Positions 1 to 6,660 of a DNA stretch of 9,260 nt are shown piece after piece; the first letter of the stretch is position 1, and every line of letters starts with the position of its first letter. Source of the stretch: Nitriliruptoraceae bacterium (GTDB lineage Bacteria > Actinomycetota > Nitriliruptoria > Nitriliruptorales > Nitriliruptoraceae); the NCBI GenBank assembly GCA_007131525.1, contig SLQK01000064.1, positions 1 through 9,260 on the forward strand, written 5' to 3'. Under the pieces are notes generated by a model. The model searched no databases. It was not told the DNA's origin and saw only the letters and a program-made list of their open reading frames with translations. Made by a program: the position numbers and the translations under genes.

Positions 1-131
1 ACCTCGACGGAGCGCAGGCGACCGACGGTCGGCGCCGGTGGCTGGCCGGGATGTCGGCACGGTGCGCGCCCGGCGCGCGAATGGGCGGCCACCCGTGTCC
101 TCCGCGTGGCCGCGCACGCTTGCTGACCGGG
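1..131. other. Left edge, coding status unresolved
   Basis: All three plus-strand frames are open from the window edge: frame 1 runs to a TGA at 124-126, frame 2 to a TGA at 152-154, and frame 3 continues into the next gene. An upstream gene may therefore end here. Frame 2 contains the stretch GRDVGTVRARRANGR, which faintly recalls region 4 of ECF sigma factors, and its stop would overlap the next gene. The residues before it do not fit that family, so I make no gene call. Confidence 0.3.
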
Positions 132-1205
132 ATGGACGACACGATGCAGGGTGACCGCCGCCACCAGCTGGCCCGCGAGTTCGACGACGACGAGCTCGCG
201 GGTCTGCTGCTGGCTGCGCGCGGGGACGTGGTCCGGGCGGTGCCCCAGCACGTCGCGCGCGGACACCTCCGCTCGATCCTCACCCTGGCCGGAGCGACCG
301 CGGCGGCGGGGACCGCCGGGGCCGCTGGAGCCGGGGCCGCGGCGGCTGCCGAGGCAGGGACGGCGGCCGGCGCGGGGACCGCAGCAGGTGCGGGGACTGC
401 TGGTGCGGGGATCGGCGCCGGCGGTGCGGGGATCACCGCCGGCGCCGCGACCGCCTCGGGCGCGCTGGCCACGGGGACCACGGTCGCGGCCGGAGCGGGT
501 GGTGTCGCGGTCGCTGCCAAGATCGTGGCTGGCATCGCCGCGGCGGTCGCGGTGACCACCGGCACCATGGCGGTGACCGACAGCCTCCCGGATCCGGCCC
601 AGGCCTTCGTGGCCGACCTCGCTGAGCGGGTCTCGATCGACCTGCCACACCCCGCTGACAGGGCGCCGGACGCACCCGTCGGCTGGGGCGACGCGCCGGG
701 GCTCGAGGTCGCGCCGGGGCAGGACGGGCCACCGGGACGCGACACCGCGCCCGGCCGCGAGACGGCACCGGGACTCGACATCGCCCCAGGGCAGAACGAT
801 GCGCCGGGACCCGAGGATGCGCCGGGCCGCGACACCGCGCCCGGGCTCGACGTCGCACCAGGGCAGGACGGGCTACCGGGAAGCGACACCGCGCCCGGCC
901 GCGAGTCGGCGCCTGGCCGCCCGTCGGCGCCTGGCCTCGACCGGGCGCCAGGCCAGGACCCCGAGGTGACCGGGCAGGACCGCCGAGAGGAGGTTCCCGG
1001 CCGTGAGCGGCGTCCCGAGCAACCGCCAGGGCAGCAGATCAACCCTCCAGGGCGGGGCAACGCAGCGGAGGCCGACCCGGAGGACGGGGCCGCCGACGCC
1101 GAGGGTGACGCGCAGACCGACACCAGCGAGGATGCCACCTCGGGCGATGGCTCGTCCGATGACCGCGAGGCTCCTGCCCGTCCCAACACCCCAGCAGGGG
1201 ACTGA
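132..1205 (+). CDS. Single-pass membrane protein with APGx(D/E)x hexapeptide repeats
   Basis: A 357-residue protein of unknown function. Residues 1-50 are charged and cytoplasm-like (DDDELAGLLLAARGD). Residues 51-128 are an Ala/Gly-rich low-complexity linker. K130 precedes a probable membrane helix at about 131-149. A short segment LPDPAQAFVADLAERV (152-167) follows. Residues 188-277 are fifteen hexapeptides APGx(D/E)x, and the acidic, Gln/Pro-rich C-terminus ends in a TGA. I recall a similar plan (cytosolic stub, Ala/Gly stretch, LPxPxQ-like motif after the helix) in uncharacterised actinobacterial proteins encoded next to sigma factors. An anti-sigma-like role is therefore possible but unproven; no zinc anti-sigma motif is visible. 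I chose ATG 132 over the in-frame ATG 51 because the added segment (rich in Cys, Arg and Pro) does not look like this protein. ATG 144 is an alternative. The upstream neighbour is unresolved. Confidence 0.7.
   Translation: MDDTMQGDRRHQLAREFDDDELAGLLLAARGDVVRAVPQHVARGHLRSILTLAGATAAAGTAGAAGAGAAAAAEAGTAAGAGTAAGAGTAGAGIGAGGAGITAGAATASGALATGTTVAAGAGGVAVAAKIVAGIAAAVAVTTGTMAVTDSLPDPAQAFVADLAERVSIDLPHPADRAPDAPVGWGDAPGLEVAPGQDGPPGRDTAPGRETAPGLDIAPGQNDAPGPEDAPGRDTAPGLDVAPGQDGLPGSDTAPGRESAPGRPSAPGLDRAPGQDPEVTGQDRREEVPGRERRPEQPPGQQINPPGRGNAAEADPEDGAADAEGDAQTDTSEDATSGDGSSDDREAPARPNTPAGD
693..962 (+). repeat. Fifteen tandem 18-bp units encoding APGx(D/E)x
   Basis: The reading frame encodes fifteen consecutive hexapeptides such as APGLEV, APGQDG, APGRET and APGRDT. 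Two stretches 144 bp apart (starting at 693 and 837) are near copies of each other. This means a block of eight units (48 residues) was probably duplicated as a whole after the short repeat arose. Units at the 3' end (APGRPS, APGLDR, APGQDP) are more degenerate. Confidence 0.85.
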
Positions 1206-1480
1206 CCCGGCACCGACCCTGCGTGCGGCGAGCTCCCTGCGGAGGCCGTCACTGCTCGTGCCGTGCACGCCGATGCATCACGAGACCTGACCGACGCTGA
1301 CCGTCGACCGTCGTCCGGCGCCGCCCGTCGGGCTGACGGCTGCGGGACGCCGGATCGGGCGATGTGCACGGGGACAGGTCCACGTGGCCGTCCAGCGGCC
1401 GTCGCCGTCCGTGGGGGCCGACGCTCCTAACGTCCCGGGTGCGATCGGCCGCCATCATCCACAGGTGCCGAGACAGCCAC
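1206..1480. other. Intergenic stretch without recognised gene
   Basis: I see no convincing gene here; open frames on both strands look like by-products of high GC. A weak 5-bp hairpin (arms CCGTC at 1325-1329 and GACGG at 1335-1339) lies about 120 bp after the repeat-protein stop and has no T tract, so it is at best a poor terminator. A CCACGTGG palindrome lies at 1380-1387, function unknown. Confidence 0.5.
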
Positions 1481-1514
1481 TTGCATCGAACACGTGTTCG
1501 GCTACTATCGGGTC
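1481..1514 (+). promoter_or_regulatory. Probable promoter of the HNH endonuclease operon
   Basis: TTGCAT (1481-1486) can serve as a -35 element and TACTAT (1503-1508, fitting the actinobacterial TAnnnT rule) as a -10, with a 16-bp spacer. Transcription starting about seven bases after the -10 would begin at or next to A1515, the first base of an ATG, giving a leaderless transcript. The LexA-type palindrome fills the spacer, which would let a repressor block RNA polymerase directly. Confidence 0.55.
1486..1501 (+). promoter_or_regulatory. LexA-type SOS box
   Basis: The sequence TCGAACACGTGTTCGG matches the actinobacterial SOS box TCGAAC-N4-GTTCGA at 11 of 12 specified bases, and its inner 14 bases are a perfect palindrome. 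It sits between the -35 and -10 elements, upstream of a DUF222/HNH gene. Several 13E12-family DUF222 genes of Mycobacterium tuberculosis are known to lie behind LexA boxes, which supports the assignment. LexA binding here is inferred. Confidence 0.75.
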
Positions 1515-1655
1515 ATGGCACGCGGTGCACCTCCGTCGACGGCCCGGCGGCTCTCGCCGATCCCCCGCGACCGGTCGGTGATGATCCCGGCCAGCTCGGT
1601 GCACAGCCAGCTCGATCCGACAGCCACAGCTCAGGGAGAGGGGACGCGGCGATGA
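1515..1655 (+). CDS. Possible leaderless 46-aa upstream ORF
   Basis: An ATG lies where transcription from the promoter at 1481-1508 should begin, and opens a 46-codon frame whose TGA (1653-1655) overlaps the endonuclease ATG (1652-1654) as ATGA. The peptide begins MARGAPPSTARRLSPIPRD and ends TAQGEGTRR. It is basic and Pro/Ser-rich, with no domain I recognise and no membrane segment. Its last codons contain the Shine-Dalgarno sequence of the next gene. It may be a leader peptide that couples translation to the nuclease gene rather than a protein with its own job. It is too short to judge by composition, and chance is possible in GC-rich DNA. The promoter spacing and the ATGA overlap are the main arguments. 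Confidence 0.4.
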   Translation: MARGAPPSTARRLSPIPRDRSVMIPASSVHSQLDPTATAQGEGTRR

Positions 1656-3283
1656 CGACGCCAACGACGCGGCACACCCCCTCCCCTCACGCGTGGAACC
1701 AGCCGAACGACCGACGGTCGCCACAGCGCGCAGCCGCGCTCACCGGCCCGCACGCTACCTCGCCGCCATCGCCGCCATCGCCGCGGCGCCGATCGCCACG
1801 CGGTCCGCTGCCGTCATCGACCCGCGCCGCGCGGGCACGCAGGTGGACGACGCTCGCGGCCGAAGCCACCGCCTCCTACGACGCTGCGTCGGACGGGTCG
1901 GACGGGTCGGACGCCGGTGCCGACGCCGAGGTGGCGGTCGTCGAGGTGGCCGCCGCGGCAGCCCGCGTGGCTGCGCTCGACACCGATGCCCTGACCAGCG
2001 CCGAGCTCGAGGGCCTGGTCGAGGGGCTCCGACGCCCGATGGCACAGCTCGACGCCGCCCGGGCCCGGGCCTTCGCCGACCTCGAGCGGCGCGCCGTCCA
2101 GCAGGCACCCAGCAACCGGATCGCCGGCGCCCGCGACGAGCAGCGCCGGCGCAACGCCGAACAGCACCGCCTCTCCCGCTCCGACGCGAAGCGCGCCGCT
2201 GAAGCCGGCCGCGCCGCCGCCGACCACCCGGCGACCGGAGCCGCCTTCCGGGAGGGCAAGCTCGGAGCCGAGCATGCCCGGACCATCGGCGACACGCTGC
2301 AGCACGTGTCGCCGGATCGCCGCGAGGAGGTCGAGGAGCGACTGCTCTCACTCGCCGAGGACAGCGACCCGAACGCCTTCGGACGAGCCGCCCGCGAGCT
2401 GCTCGGCAAGGAGGCACCGGCCAGCGCCGCGCAGGCGGAGCGGCGCCAGCAGCTGCGTCGCTCCGTCAGGATGTCCGACACCCCCGACGGCGGCTTCGCG
2501 TTCTCCGGTCTGCTGTACGGCACGGCGGCCGAAGCCGCCCGCACGGCCATCCACGCCTTCCGGACCCCTGACGCGCCCGACGAACACCGCACGACCGAGC
2601 AACGCAACGCCGACGCGTTCGAGCAGCTGTGCGAGGTCGCGCTGCGGGTCGGGGACGCCCCGACCCAGCACGGCGTGCGACCCCACATCCTCGTGATCGT
2701 CGAGGAGGCCGACCTTCTCGACGCTGGGGGCACCGCCCGGCTCGGACAGTCGGGGCAGCCCGTCACGCTGTCATCCCTGCAGCACCTGCTGTCGGACTGC
2801 ACGGTGAGCAGGCTCGTCCGGGACGCCGCCGGGACGCCGATGGAAGCCTCCGAAGGTGTCAGGACCGTGCCCCAGGGGCTGTGGCGCGCGTTGCTCGCCC
2901 GCGACGGCGGCTGCACCTGGGACGGGTGCGACGCACCGGCGTCCTGGTGTGATGTCGCCCACGGGCAGACGGCGTTCTGCAGCGGTGGGGTCCTGTCCCC
3001 CAGCAACGCCGCGCTGCTGTGCCGGCGCCACCACCGCCGCTTCGACGCCAACGATGACATCGTGCTGGTGATCGACGGCGACCGGGTCTCCTACCGTCAC
3101 CTGACCCGTGCGGCCGCACCTCCCGCCAGGACGGCAGATGCCCCCGGCACAGCCACTAGCGGACCAGAGCCGCCCACGGCTGGCCCGGATCCGCCGCCGT
3201 CGACCCCCGGCGGGTCCCAGACCTCCCTGCCGTTCGAGCGCGACCCTCCGGAGCCGCCAGCGCCCGAGCATCCGCCGGGTTGA
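1652..3283 (+). CDS. DUF222 / HNH endonuclease domain protein (13E12 type)
   Basis: A 543-residue protein. Residues 1-70 are Pro/Arg-rich and probably disordered. About 100-380 are the helical DUF222 domain (LTSAELEGLVEGLRR; KLGAEHARTIGDTL). The HNH nuclease lies at about 408-465: WRALLARDGGC, zinc-type cysteines C421 and C426, SWCDVAH with H437, N452 and LCRRHH with C457, H460 and H461. The C-terminus from about 486 is a Pro-rich tail. HNH proteins cut DNA with a His-metal centre; DUF222 members are abundant in actinobacteria and their substrates are unknown. ATG 1652 is preceded by AGGGAGAGGGG (1633-1643). The frame is open back to 1364, but that part looks noncoding and lies across the promoter. 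The preceding LexA box suggests induction by DNA damage. The nuclease core looks intact. A second His often seen after the HH pair is replaced (HHRRFD). Confidence 0.9.
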   Translation: MTTPTTRHTPSPHAWNQPNDRRSPQRAAALTGPHATSPPSPPSPRRRSPRGPLPSSTRAARARRWTTLAAEATASYDAASDGSDGSDAGADAEVAVVEVAAAAARVAALDTDALTSAELEGLVEGLRRPMAQLDAARARAFADLERRAVQQAPSNRIAGARDEQRRRNAEQHRLSRSDAKRAAEAGRAAADHPATGAAFREGKLGAEHARTIGDTLQHVSPDRREEVEERLLSLAEDSDPNAFGRAARELLGKEAPASAAQAERRQQLRRSVRMSDTPDGGFAFSGLLYGTAAEAARTAIHAFRTPDAPDEHRTTEQRNADAFEQLCEVALRVGDAPTQHGVRPHILVIVEEADLLDAGGTARLGQSGQPVTLSSLQHLLSDCTVSRLVRDAAGTPMEASEGVRTVPQGLWRALLARDGGCTWDGCDAPASWCDVAHGQTAFCSGGVLSPSNAALLCRRHHRRFDANDDIVLVIDGDRVSYRHLTRAAAPPARTADAPGTATSGPEPPTAGPDPPPSTPGGSQTSLPFERDPPEPPAPEHPPG

Positions 3284-3488
3284 ACGGGGCCGCCCGGCCA
3301 AGGCTCCCAGCGACGCCGTGGAACCGACCGCAGCTGACCCCTGGCCGCGGTCCGTTCCCACGCGCTCGACCGACGACCCGAGGAGCAGTTCCGCCGTGGA
3401 GGCTGCTTTCGCGGGCCCATGACGACGCCGGCGGGGCCCTCCCATCGCGGTGATGCGAGGACCCATCGCCGGCGCGAGCGTCGAGGGC
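3284..3488. other. Convergent intergenic gap
   Basis: This gap separates the 3' ends of the HNH and dps genes, so terminators for both should lie here. A GGGCCC pair (3413-3418 and 3434-3439) could form a short stem, but no T tract follows on either strand. Nothing else is recognisable. Confidence 0.4.
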
Positions 3489-4001
3489 TCAGGCCTGCTG
3501 GGCCGAGAACATCCACAGCTGCATCTCGAGCCCGTCGAGGATCTCGATCAGCAGGTCCTCGCTGGCCACATCGACATCGCCCAGGCCGTCGAGGCGATCG
3601 CGGGTCGCGCGCGCAACGGCCTGGATGCGATCGGCCATGGCCTCCACGACCACGGACTGGTGCGCCCAGGACTCCGGTGCCGGGTCGGCAGGCGAGTCGC
3701 CGGCGACGCGCTGGACCCGACCGTCGGGGGCGATCCCGACCGAGGTCATGCGCTCGGCGACGCTGTCGAGCCACAGCCGGTACTGGTCGGTGACCTCGTC
3801 CAGCTGCTCGTGCAGGGCACGGAAGCTCGGCCCGACCACGTTCCAGTGGAGCTGCTTGGCGGTCAGCGACAGGTCGATCAGGTCGACCAGCAACGGTTGC
3901 AGGCGGTCGCGGACCGTGGCCTGGGCCGCCTCGTCCAGCGTGGAGCGGACGACGTCAGCGGCAGCGACGGCGCGGGTGTGGGTGCTCTCGGTGGTGGACA
4001 T
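3489..4001 (-). CDS. dps: Dps family DNA-protection / ferritin-like protein
   Basis: A 170-residue protein of usual Dps length. Dps dodecamers oxidise Fe(II), using hydrogen peroxide or oxygen, store the iron and shield DNA in stress and stationary phase. The hallmark KQLHWNVVG (49-57) and LHEQLDE (63-69) segments are present. The inter-subunit ferroxidase ligands line up with those of E. coli Dps: H52, H64, D68 and E83. The N-terminal tail of about 20 residues has only two basic residues (H8, R10) plus R19, so tail-driven DNA binding is uncertain. ATG 4001 follows a CAGGAG Shine-Dalgarno (minus strand, 4015-4010) at eight bases; the longer open frame upstream overlaps the intergenic repeats and is not Dps-like. 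The gene is divergent from the GNAT gene and may be controlled from the repeats at 4111-4158. Confidence 0.95.
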   Translation of the reverse strand: MSTTESTHTRAVAAADVVRSTLDEAAQATVRDRLQPLLVDLIDLSLTAKQLHWNVVGPSFRALHEQLDEVTDQYRLWLDSVAERMTSVGIAPDGRVQRVAGDSPADPAPESWAHQSVVVEAMADRIQAVARATRDRLDGLGDVDVASEDLLIEILDGLEMQLWMFSAQQA

Positions 4002-4110
4002 GTGGCTGGCTCCTGACGTGGCGGTCTGCCGGGTCTTCGGAGCCGGTGGCACGGTTGGCGCACCGGGCGGGGCGCGCCGGACGCTCAGACGACGACCATG
4101 TCGGCTCCGT

Positions 4111-4125
4111 CCCCTACCGTAGGGG
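4111..4125. promoter_or_regulatory. Operator-like palindrome upstream of dps
   Basis: CCCCTAC-C-GTAGGGG is a perfect 7-bp inverted repeat around one central base. On the minus strand its middle reads TACGGT (4121-4116), which fits a TAnnnT -10 element about 115 bp before the dps start, so a bound repressor could block dps. The TACCCC/GGGGTA look recalls the GC-tract operators of CsoR/RcnR metal sensors, but no such regulator is in the window. The assignment is speculative. Confidence 0.35.
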
Positions 4126-4158
4126 GTCCACCCGGTCCAGGTAGGGCCGGGTGGACCC
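4124..4158. repeat. Perfect 12-bp inverted repeat in the dps/GNAT divergent gap
   Basis: The arms GGGTCCACCCGG (4124-4135) and CCGGGTGGACCC (4147-4158) are exact reverse complements, separated by 11 bases. The repeat abuts and shares two bases with the palindrome at 4111-4125. No T tract follows on either strand and both flanking genes are divergent, so a terminator is unlikely. It may be a regulator binding site or an mRNA leader hairpin. Confidence 0.6.
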
Positions 4159-4297
4159 GAGCAGCATCCGCACCGTCGGTCGGCTCCCACGACGAACCCG
4201 GCGTGCGACGCGAGGCTGCGCCGAGGCACCCTGGAGGGGCGACCTGCCCGCAGCAGCGACGCACCCCCCACCGAGACCGAGCGAGGGAGACCCCGAG

Positions 4298-5320
4298 GTG
4301 GCACCCAGCCCCCTGGACGGCACGCATCTGCGCGCCGCACGCGACGAGGACAGCGACGGCCTCGTCGCGCTGGTCGCGGCCGCCTACGCCGAACACTCCG
4401 GCTGCATGCTGGACCTGCCCGGGGTCGACCAGGATCTCACCGCCCCCGCGACGGTCGCCGCGTCCCGGGGCGGGCGCTGGTGGGTGCTCGAGCGCGACGG
4501 TCGGATCGTCGGCTCGATCGGCACCGGCCCCCTGAACGCCGACGGCGTGCTCGAGCTCAAGCGGTGCTACCTCGACGTCGAGCTTCGCGGTCGCGGCATG
4601 GCGACGCGGCTGATCAACCGGGTCGAGACCCATGCCACCGCGCTCGGTGCCACCGCGGTCGAGCTGTGGAGCGACACCCGTTTCACCGCCGCCCACCACC
4701 GCTACAAGACCCTGGGCTACCACGACACCGGCCGAACCCGTGACCTGCACGACCCCTCCGACACCACCGAGCACCACTTCCGCAAGGAGCTCGCACCTGA
4801 CGACATCGTCGCGCCGGTGCACCTCGACGGCCCCTACGGCGAGGAGGAGGTCGTCGCCCGTGCACTGCCCGACGGCAACACGCTCCACGGGCAGGTCGAC
4901 GGCGCGAGCTACTCGCTGGAGGTGGACCACGCCTGGCGACCACGGCGGGTCACCGTCTGGTCGAACGGGACCGCCGCGACGTTGACCTCGGATGGGCACG
5001 GCCGGTGGTGGGCCGACGGGACCGAGGTCGCGGAACTGACCGGCTGCACCGACGCCGCCCTCGCCCTGTCGCCGGCCGCGGTGCAGTTCCCGATCCGCCG
5101 GCTCGGGTTGCAGACCGGGGAGACCGTCGAGGTGCGGCTCGCGCTCCTGCCACACCCGCTCGGTCCGGCCCTGGACACCCCGGCACGGTTCGGCCGAACG
5201 GGCGTGCGGAGTTACCGCCAGCACCTCGACGGCGTCGACACCGACATCGAGGTGGACGAGCACGGCCTGCCGGTGCTCGTCGGCGACCTGTGGCGCCGCC
5301 GCGAGGCACCGGAGGACTGA
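4298..5320 (+). CDS. GNAT acetyltransferase fused to a PF06475-like (putative glycolipid-binding) domain
   Basis: A 340-residue two-domain protein. Residues 1 to about 165 are a GNAT N-acetyltransferase fold, with the acetyl-CoA pyrophosphate loop LRGRGMAT (R97-G98-R99-G100) after the beta strand LKRCYLDV and the typical late segment HHRYKTLGYHDTGRT. Residues about 178-340 resemble the PF06475 family (formerly DUF1089; Pseudomonas PA1994 type): YSLEVDHAWRPRRVTV, GRWWADG, the signature LTGCTDAALALSP followed by FPIRRLGL, then the C-terminal IEVDEHGLPVLVGDLW. The acceptor substrate is unknown, and so is the ligand of the second domain. The GTG start at 4298 follows GAGGGAGA (4283-4290) with good spacing; the in-frame extension upstream runs into the inverted repeat and is rejected. 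The 3' end is followed by a gene-poor stretch, so the gene looks monocistronic. Confidence 0.85.
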   Translation: MAPSPLDGTHLRAARDEDSDGLVALVAAAYAEHSGCMLDLPGVDQDLTAPATVAASRGGRWWVLERDGRIVGSIGTGPLNADGVLELKRCYLDVELRGRGMATRLINRVETHATALGATAVELWSDTRFTAAHHRYKTLGYHDTGRTRDLHDPSDTTEHHFRKELAPDDIVAPVHLDGPYGEEEVVARALPDGNTLHGQVDGASYSLEVDHAWRPRRVTVWSNGTAATLTSDGHGRWWADGTEVAELTGCTDAALALSPAAVQFPIRRLGLQTGETVEVRLALLPHPLGPALDTPARFGRTGVRSYRQHLDGVDTDIEVDEHGLPVLVGDLWRRREAPED

Positions 5321-5574
5321 CGGTGCGTCTGGCGTTCGCTCGGTGAGGGTGCTGGGCGTGGATCCGCCAACCTCGGTGTGGCCCGTGGTCCGACTGGCCG
5401 CTTCCTGGCTGTGTCGGGCCTCGTCCGTCGTTGTTCGCTGGTCCGGCCCGCGCGGGTGCGGGCCTGATCAGGAGCCGGTCCCTCGGCGTTGCAGCGCTGC
5501 TGTGATCCGTCACGGTCCTGCCGTGGCTCCCGCCCGGACCGGAGCGATCACGCACCTCGGTGCAGGAGCTGGTG
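5321..5574. other. Intergenic stretch without recognised gene
   Basis: No supported gene is visible on either strand. The stretch holds the hairpin at 5445-5464 and, at its end, the Shine-Dalgarno AGGAG (5564-5568) that precedes ATG 5575. Open frames here read as GC-rich by-products. Confidence 0.5.
5445..5464 (+). terminator. Hairpin, weak terminator candidate for the GNAT gene
   Basis: GGCCCGC (5445-5451) and GCGGGCC (5458-5464) form a 7-bp GC stem with a 6-base loop, about 125 bp after the GNAT stop. No T run follows. This is common for candidate terminators in high-GC genomes, but it leaves the call weak. Confidence 0.25.
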
Positions 5575-6141
5575 ATGAACGACAACATGCTGCCCGACGA
5601 GTGCGAGCCCTGCATCGCAGTGGATCGTCTCACCAGCATGGCCACACCCCCACGGTCCTCATCCCGCGTGGCGCCTGACAGCGGGCAGCTGCAGCTGGTC
5701 GAGCTGACCACCGACCAGGCGGGCAACTCGGCGCTGTGCTGGTGGACGTCAGCTCGCGGGCGGTCGAGTTCGCGGTGGCCACAGTCCAACAGACGGCGCT
5801 GCGACACCAGATCCCCCGGCTCGACCGAGCCGTCACCATCACCGGGCACCGGGCGCCGACGCCTCCCACCTCGCGGACGCATGTGGGCCCTGTCACGAAG
5901 GGACAGGCCCTACCAGTGCCGCGACCTCGACGGCACCCCCATCACACAGCAACAGGCACGCGACATCGCCAACGACCTGCGCATCCATGCCGCAACCCAC
6001 CAGCGGGGCGGGCGACAGCGAGGACCGGACGTGTCACGCTCGAGGCAGCACACGGCGTCTCATGACCACGACCATCCCTCACCGAGCGACCCGACCCATC
6101 CCCCGTCGAGCACGCCTCAGCACTTGACGGGACGTCGATGA
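5575..6141 (+). pseudogene. Hypothetical ORF, possibly a frameshifted gene
   Basis: ATG 5575 has a good Shine-Dalgarno AGGAG (5564-5568) at six bases and opens a 188-codon frame beginning MNDNMLPDECEPCIAVDRL. The first 53 or so codons look coding (QLQLVELTTDQAGNSA). From about 5736 the protein-like signal moves to another frame (LVDVSSRAVEFAVATVQQ), with better G/C third-position use, and after about 5880 the original frame again looks protein-like (YQCRDLDGTPITQQQARD). The last 45 codons are His/Ser/Pro-rich and unconvincing. This pattern fits a decayed gene with two compensating frameshifts, or sequence errors. An intact but poorly conserved protein is also possible. I recognise no family. 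The CEPC pair near the N-terminus is the only motif-like element. Confidence 0.3.
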
Positions 6142-6303
6142 CCCTGCCAACCATGGGAGCGTCCCCCATGGAAGGTGGCGTCGCAGCCTCCGTCCCGTCG
6201 GGGACGTGGTCGGTCGGGTGTCCAACCTCGTGAGGATGGACGCTTCCGCGTTCGGCGCGAGAGCCGTTGTCCTGTCATGCGAGAGGGGCACATCGTCGCG
6301 GGA
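6142..6303. other. Gap with two small hairpins
   Basis: No supported gene. One hairpin has arms CCATGGG (6151-6157) and CCCATGG (6165-6171). A second has arms CGTCCC (6191-6196) and GGGACG (6201-6206) with a 4-base loop. Both lie 100-150 bp beyond the stop of the minus-strand zinc-ribbon gene and lack T tracts, so a terminator role is only a guess. Confidence 0.35.
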
Positions 6304-6660
6304 TCACCCATCGTCACGGCGACGGCGCTGCCCCGTGTCCGTCGGGTCGGGCTGCAGGCCGGGACGCAGGCTGCGACGCGGGTGATGATGGCCACAGTCG
6401 GGACAGGTCAGGCGATCGGTCCGACGACGGAACTGGTACTCGACACCGTCGATCACCACGGTCATGCCGTCGATGCGGTCGGCCAGCAGCGCCCCGCAAT
6501 GACACCGCACCGCCGGTGGGCCGGGTGGCGGGCCGCCGGCAGCCTCGCCCGGCCTGTCGTCCTGCGCGCCCACCTTGACCTCCCGTCGAACCACCGGAGG
6601 AGTTCTGCGTTCACGCAGCGTAGCGAGGCGTTGGCTCGTGCGATCGAAGAAGTCACGCAT
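6304..6660 (-). CDS. Small zinc-ribbon protein of unknown function
   Basis: A 118-residue protein. Residues 1-30 are charged and probably helical (MRDFFDRTSQRLATLRERR), 31-50 are a Pro/Gly-rich linker, and about 52-93 look like a zinc ribbon: CHCG (C53, C55) and CPDCGHHH (C86, C89) bracketing a beta-type stretch MTVVIDGVEYQFRRR. The C-terminus is basic and Arg-rich. A nucleic-acid or protein adaptor role is typical of such ribbons, but nothing shows the partner. ATG 6660 follows ACAGGTG with about six bases between; an in-frame GTG at 6690 lacks a good ribosome site and is less likely. The ribbon segment, with its spaced cysteines and alternating hydrophobic residues, is what convinces me it is coding. 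A LexA-like half site overlaps the start codon. The gene stands alone in a sparse region. Confidence 0.6.
   Translation of the reverse strand: MRDFFDRTSQRLATLRERRTPPVVRREVKVGAQDDRPGEAAGGPPPGPPAVRCHCGALLADRIDGMTVVIDGVEYQFRRRTDRLTCPDCGHHHPRRSLRPGLQPDPTDTGQRRRRDDG

Noticed and set aside
1..154. Frame-2 stretch GRDVGTVRARRANGR as the end of an ECF sigma factor
   Set aside because: It resembles region 4 only over a few residues; the preceding residues do not form the expected helix, and all three frames are open here. Sequence left of the window would be needed.
1876..3060. 394-codon minus-strand open frame opposite the HNH gene
   Set aside because: Ser/Arg/Ala-rich translation typical of the antisense of a GC-rich gene; the plus strand encodes an unmistakable DUF222/HNH protein.
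3411..3439. GGGCCC/GGGCCC pair as a bidirectional terminator between the HNH and dps genes
   Set aside because: The stem is only 6 bp of self-complementary sequence with a 15-base loop and no T tract; such pairs are expected by chance at this GC content.
4085..5263. Long minus-strand open frame opposite the GNAT gene
   Set aside because: It is a shadow of the GNAT gene: the plus frame has clear domain motifs and a good ribosome site, while this frame gives no recognisable protein.
4950..5882. 310-codon minus-strand open frame spanning the GNAT 3' end and the gap
   Set aside because: Its translation is Arg/Pro/Gly low-complexity with no motif, and half of it is antisense to the GNAT gene.
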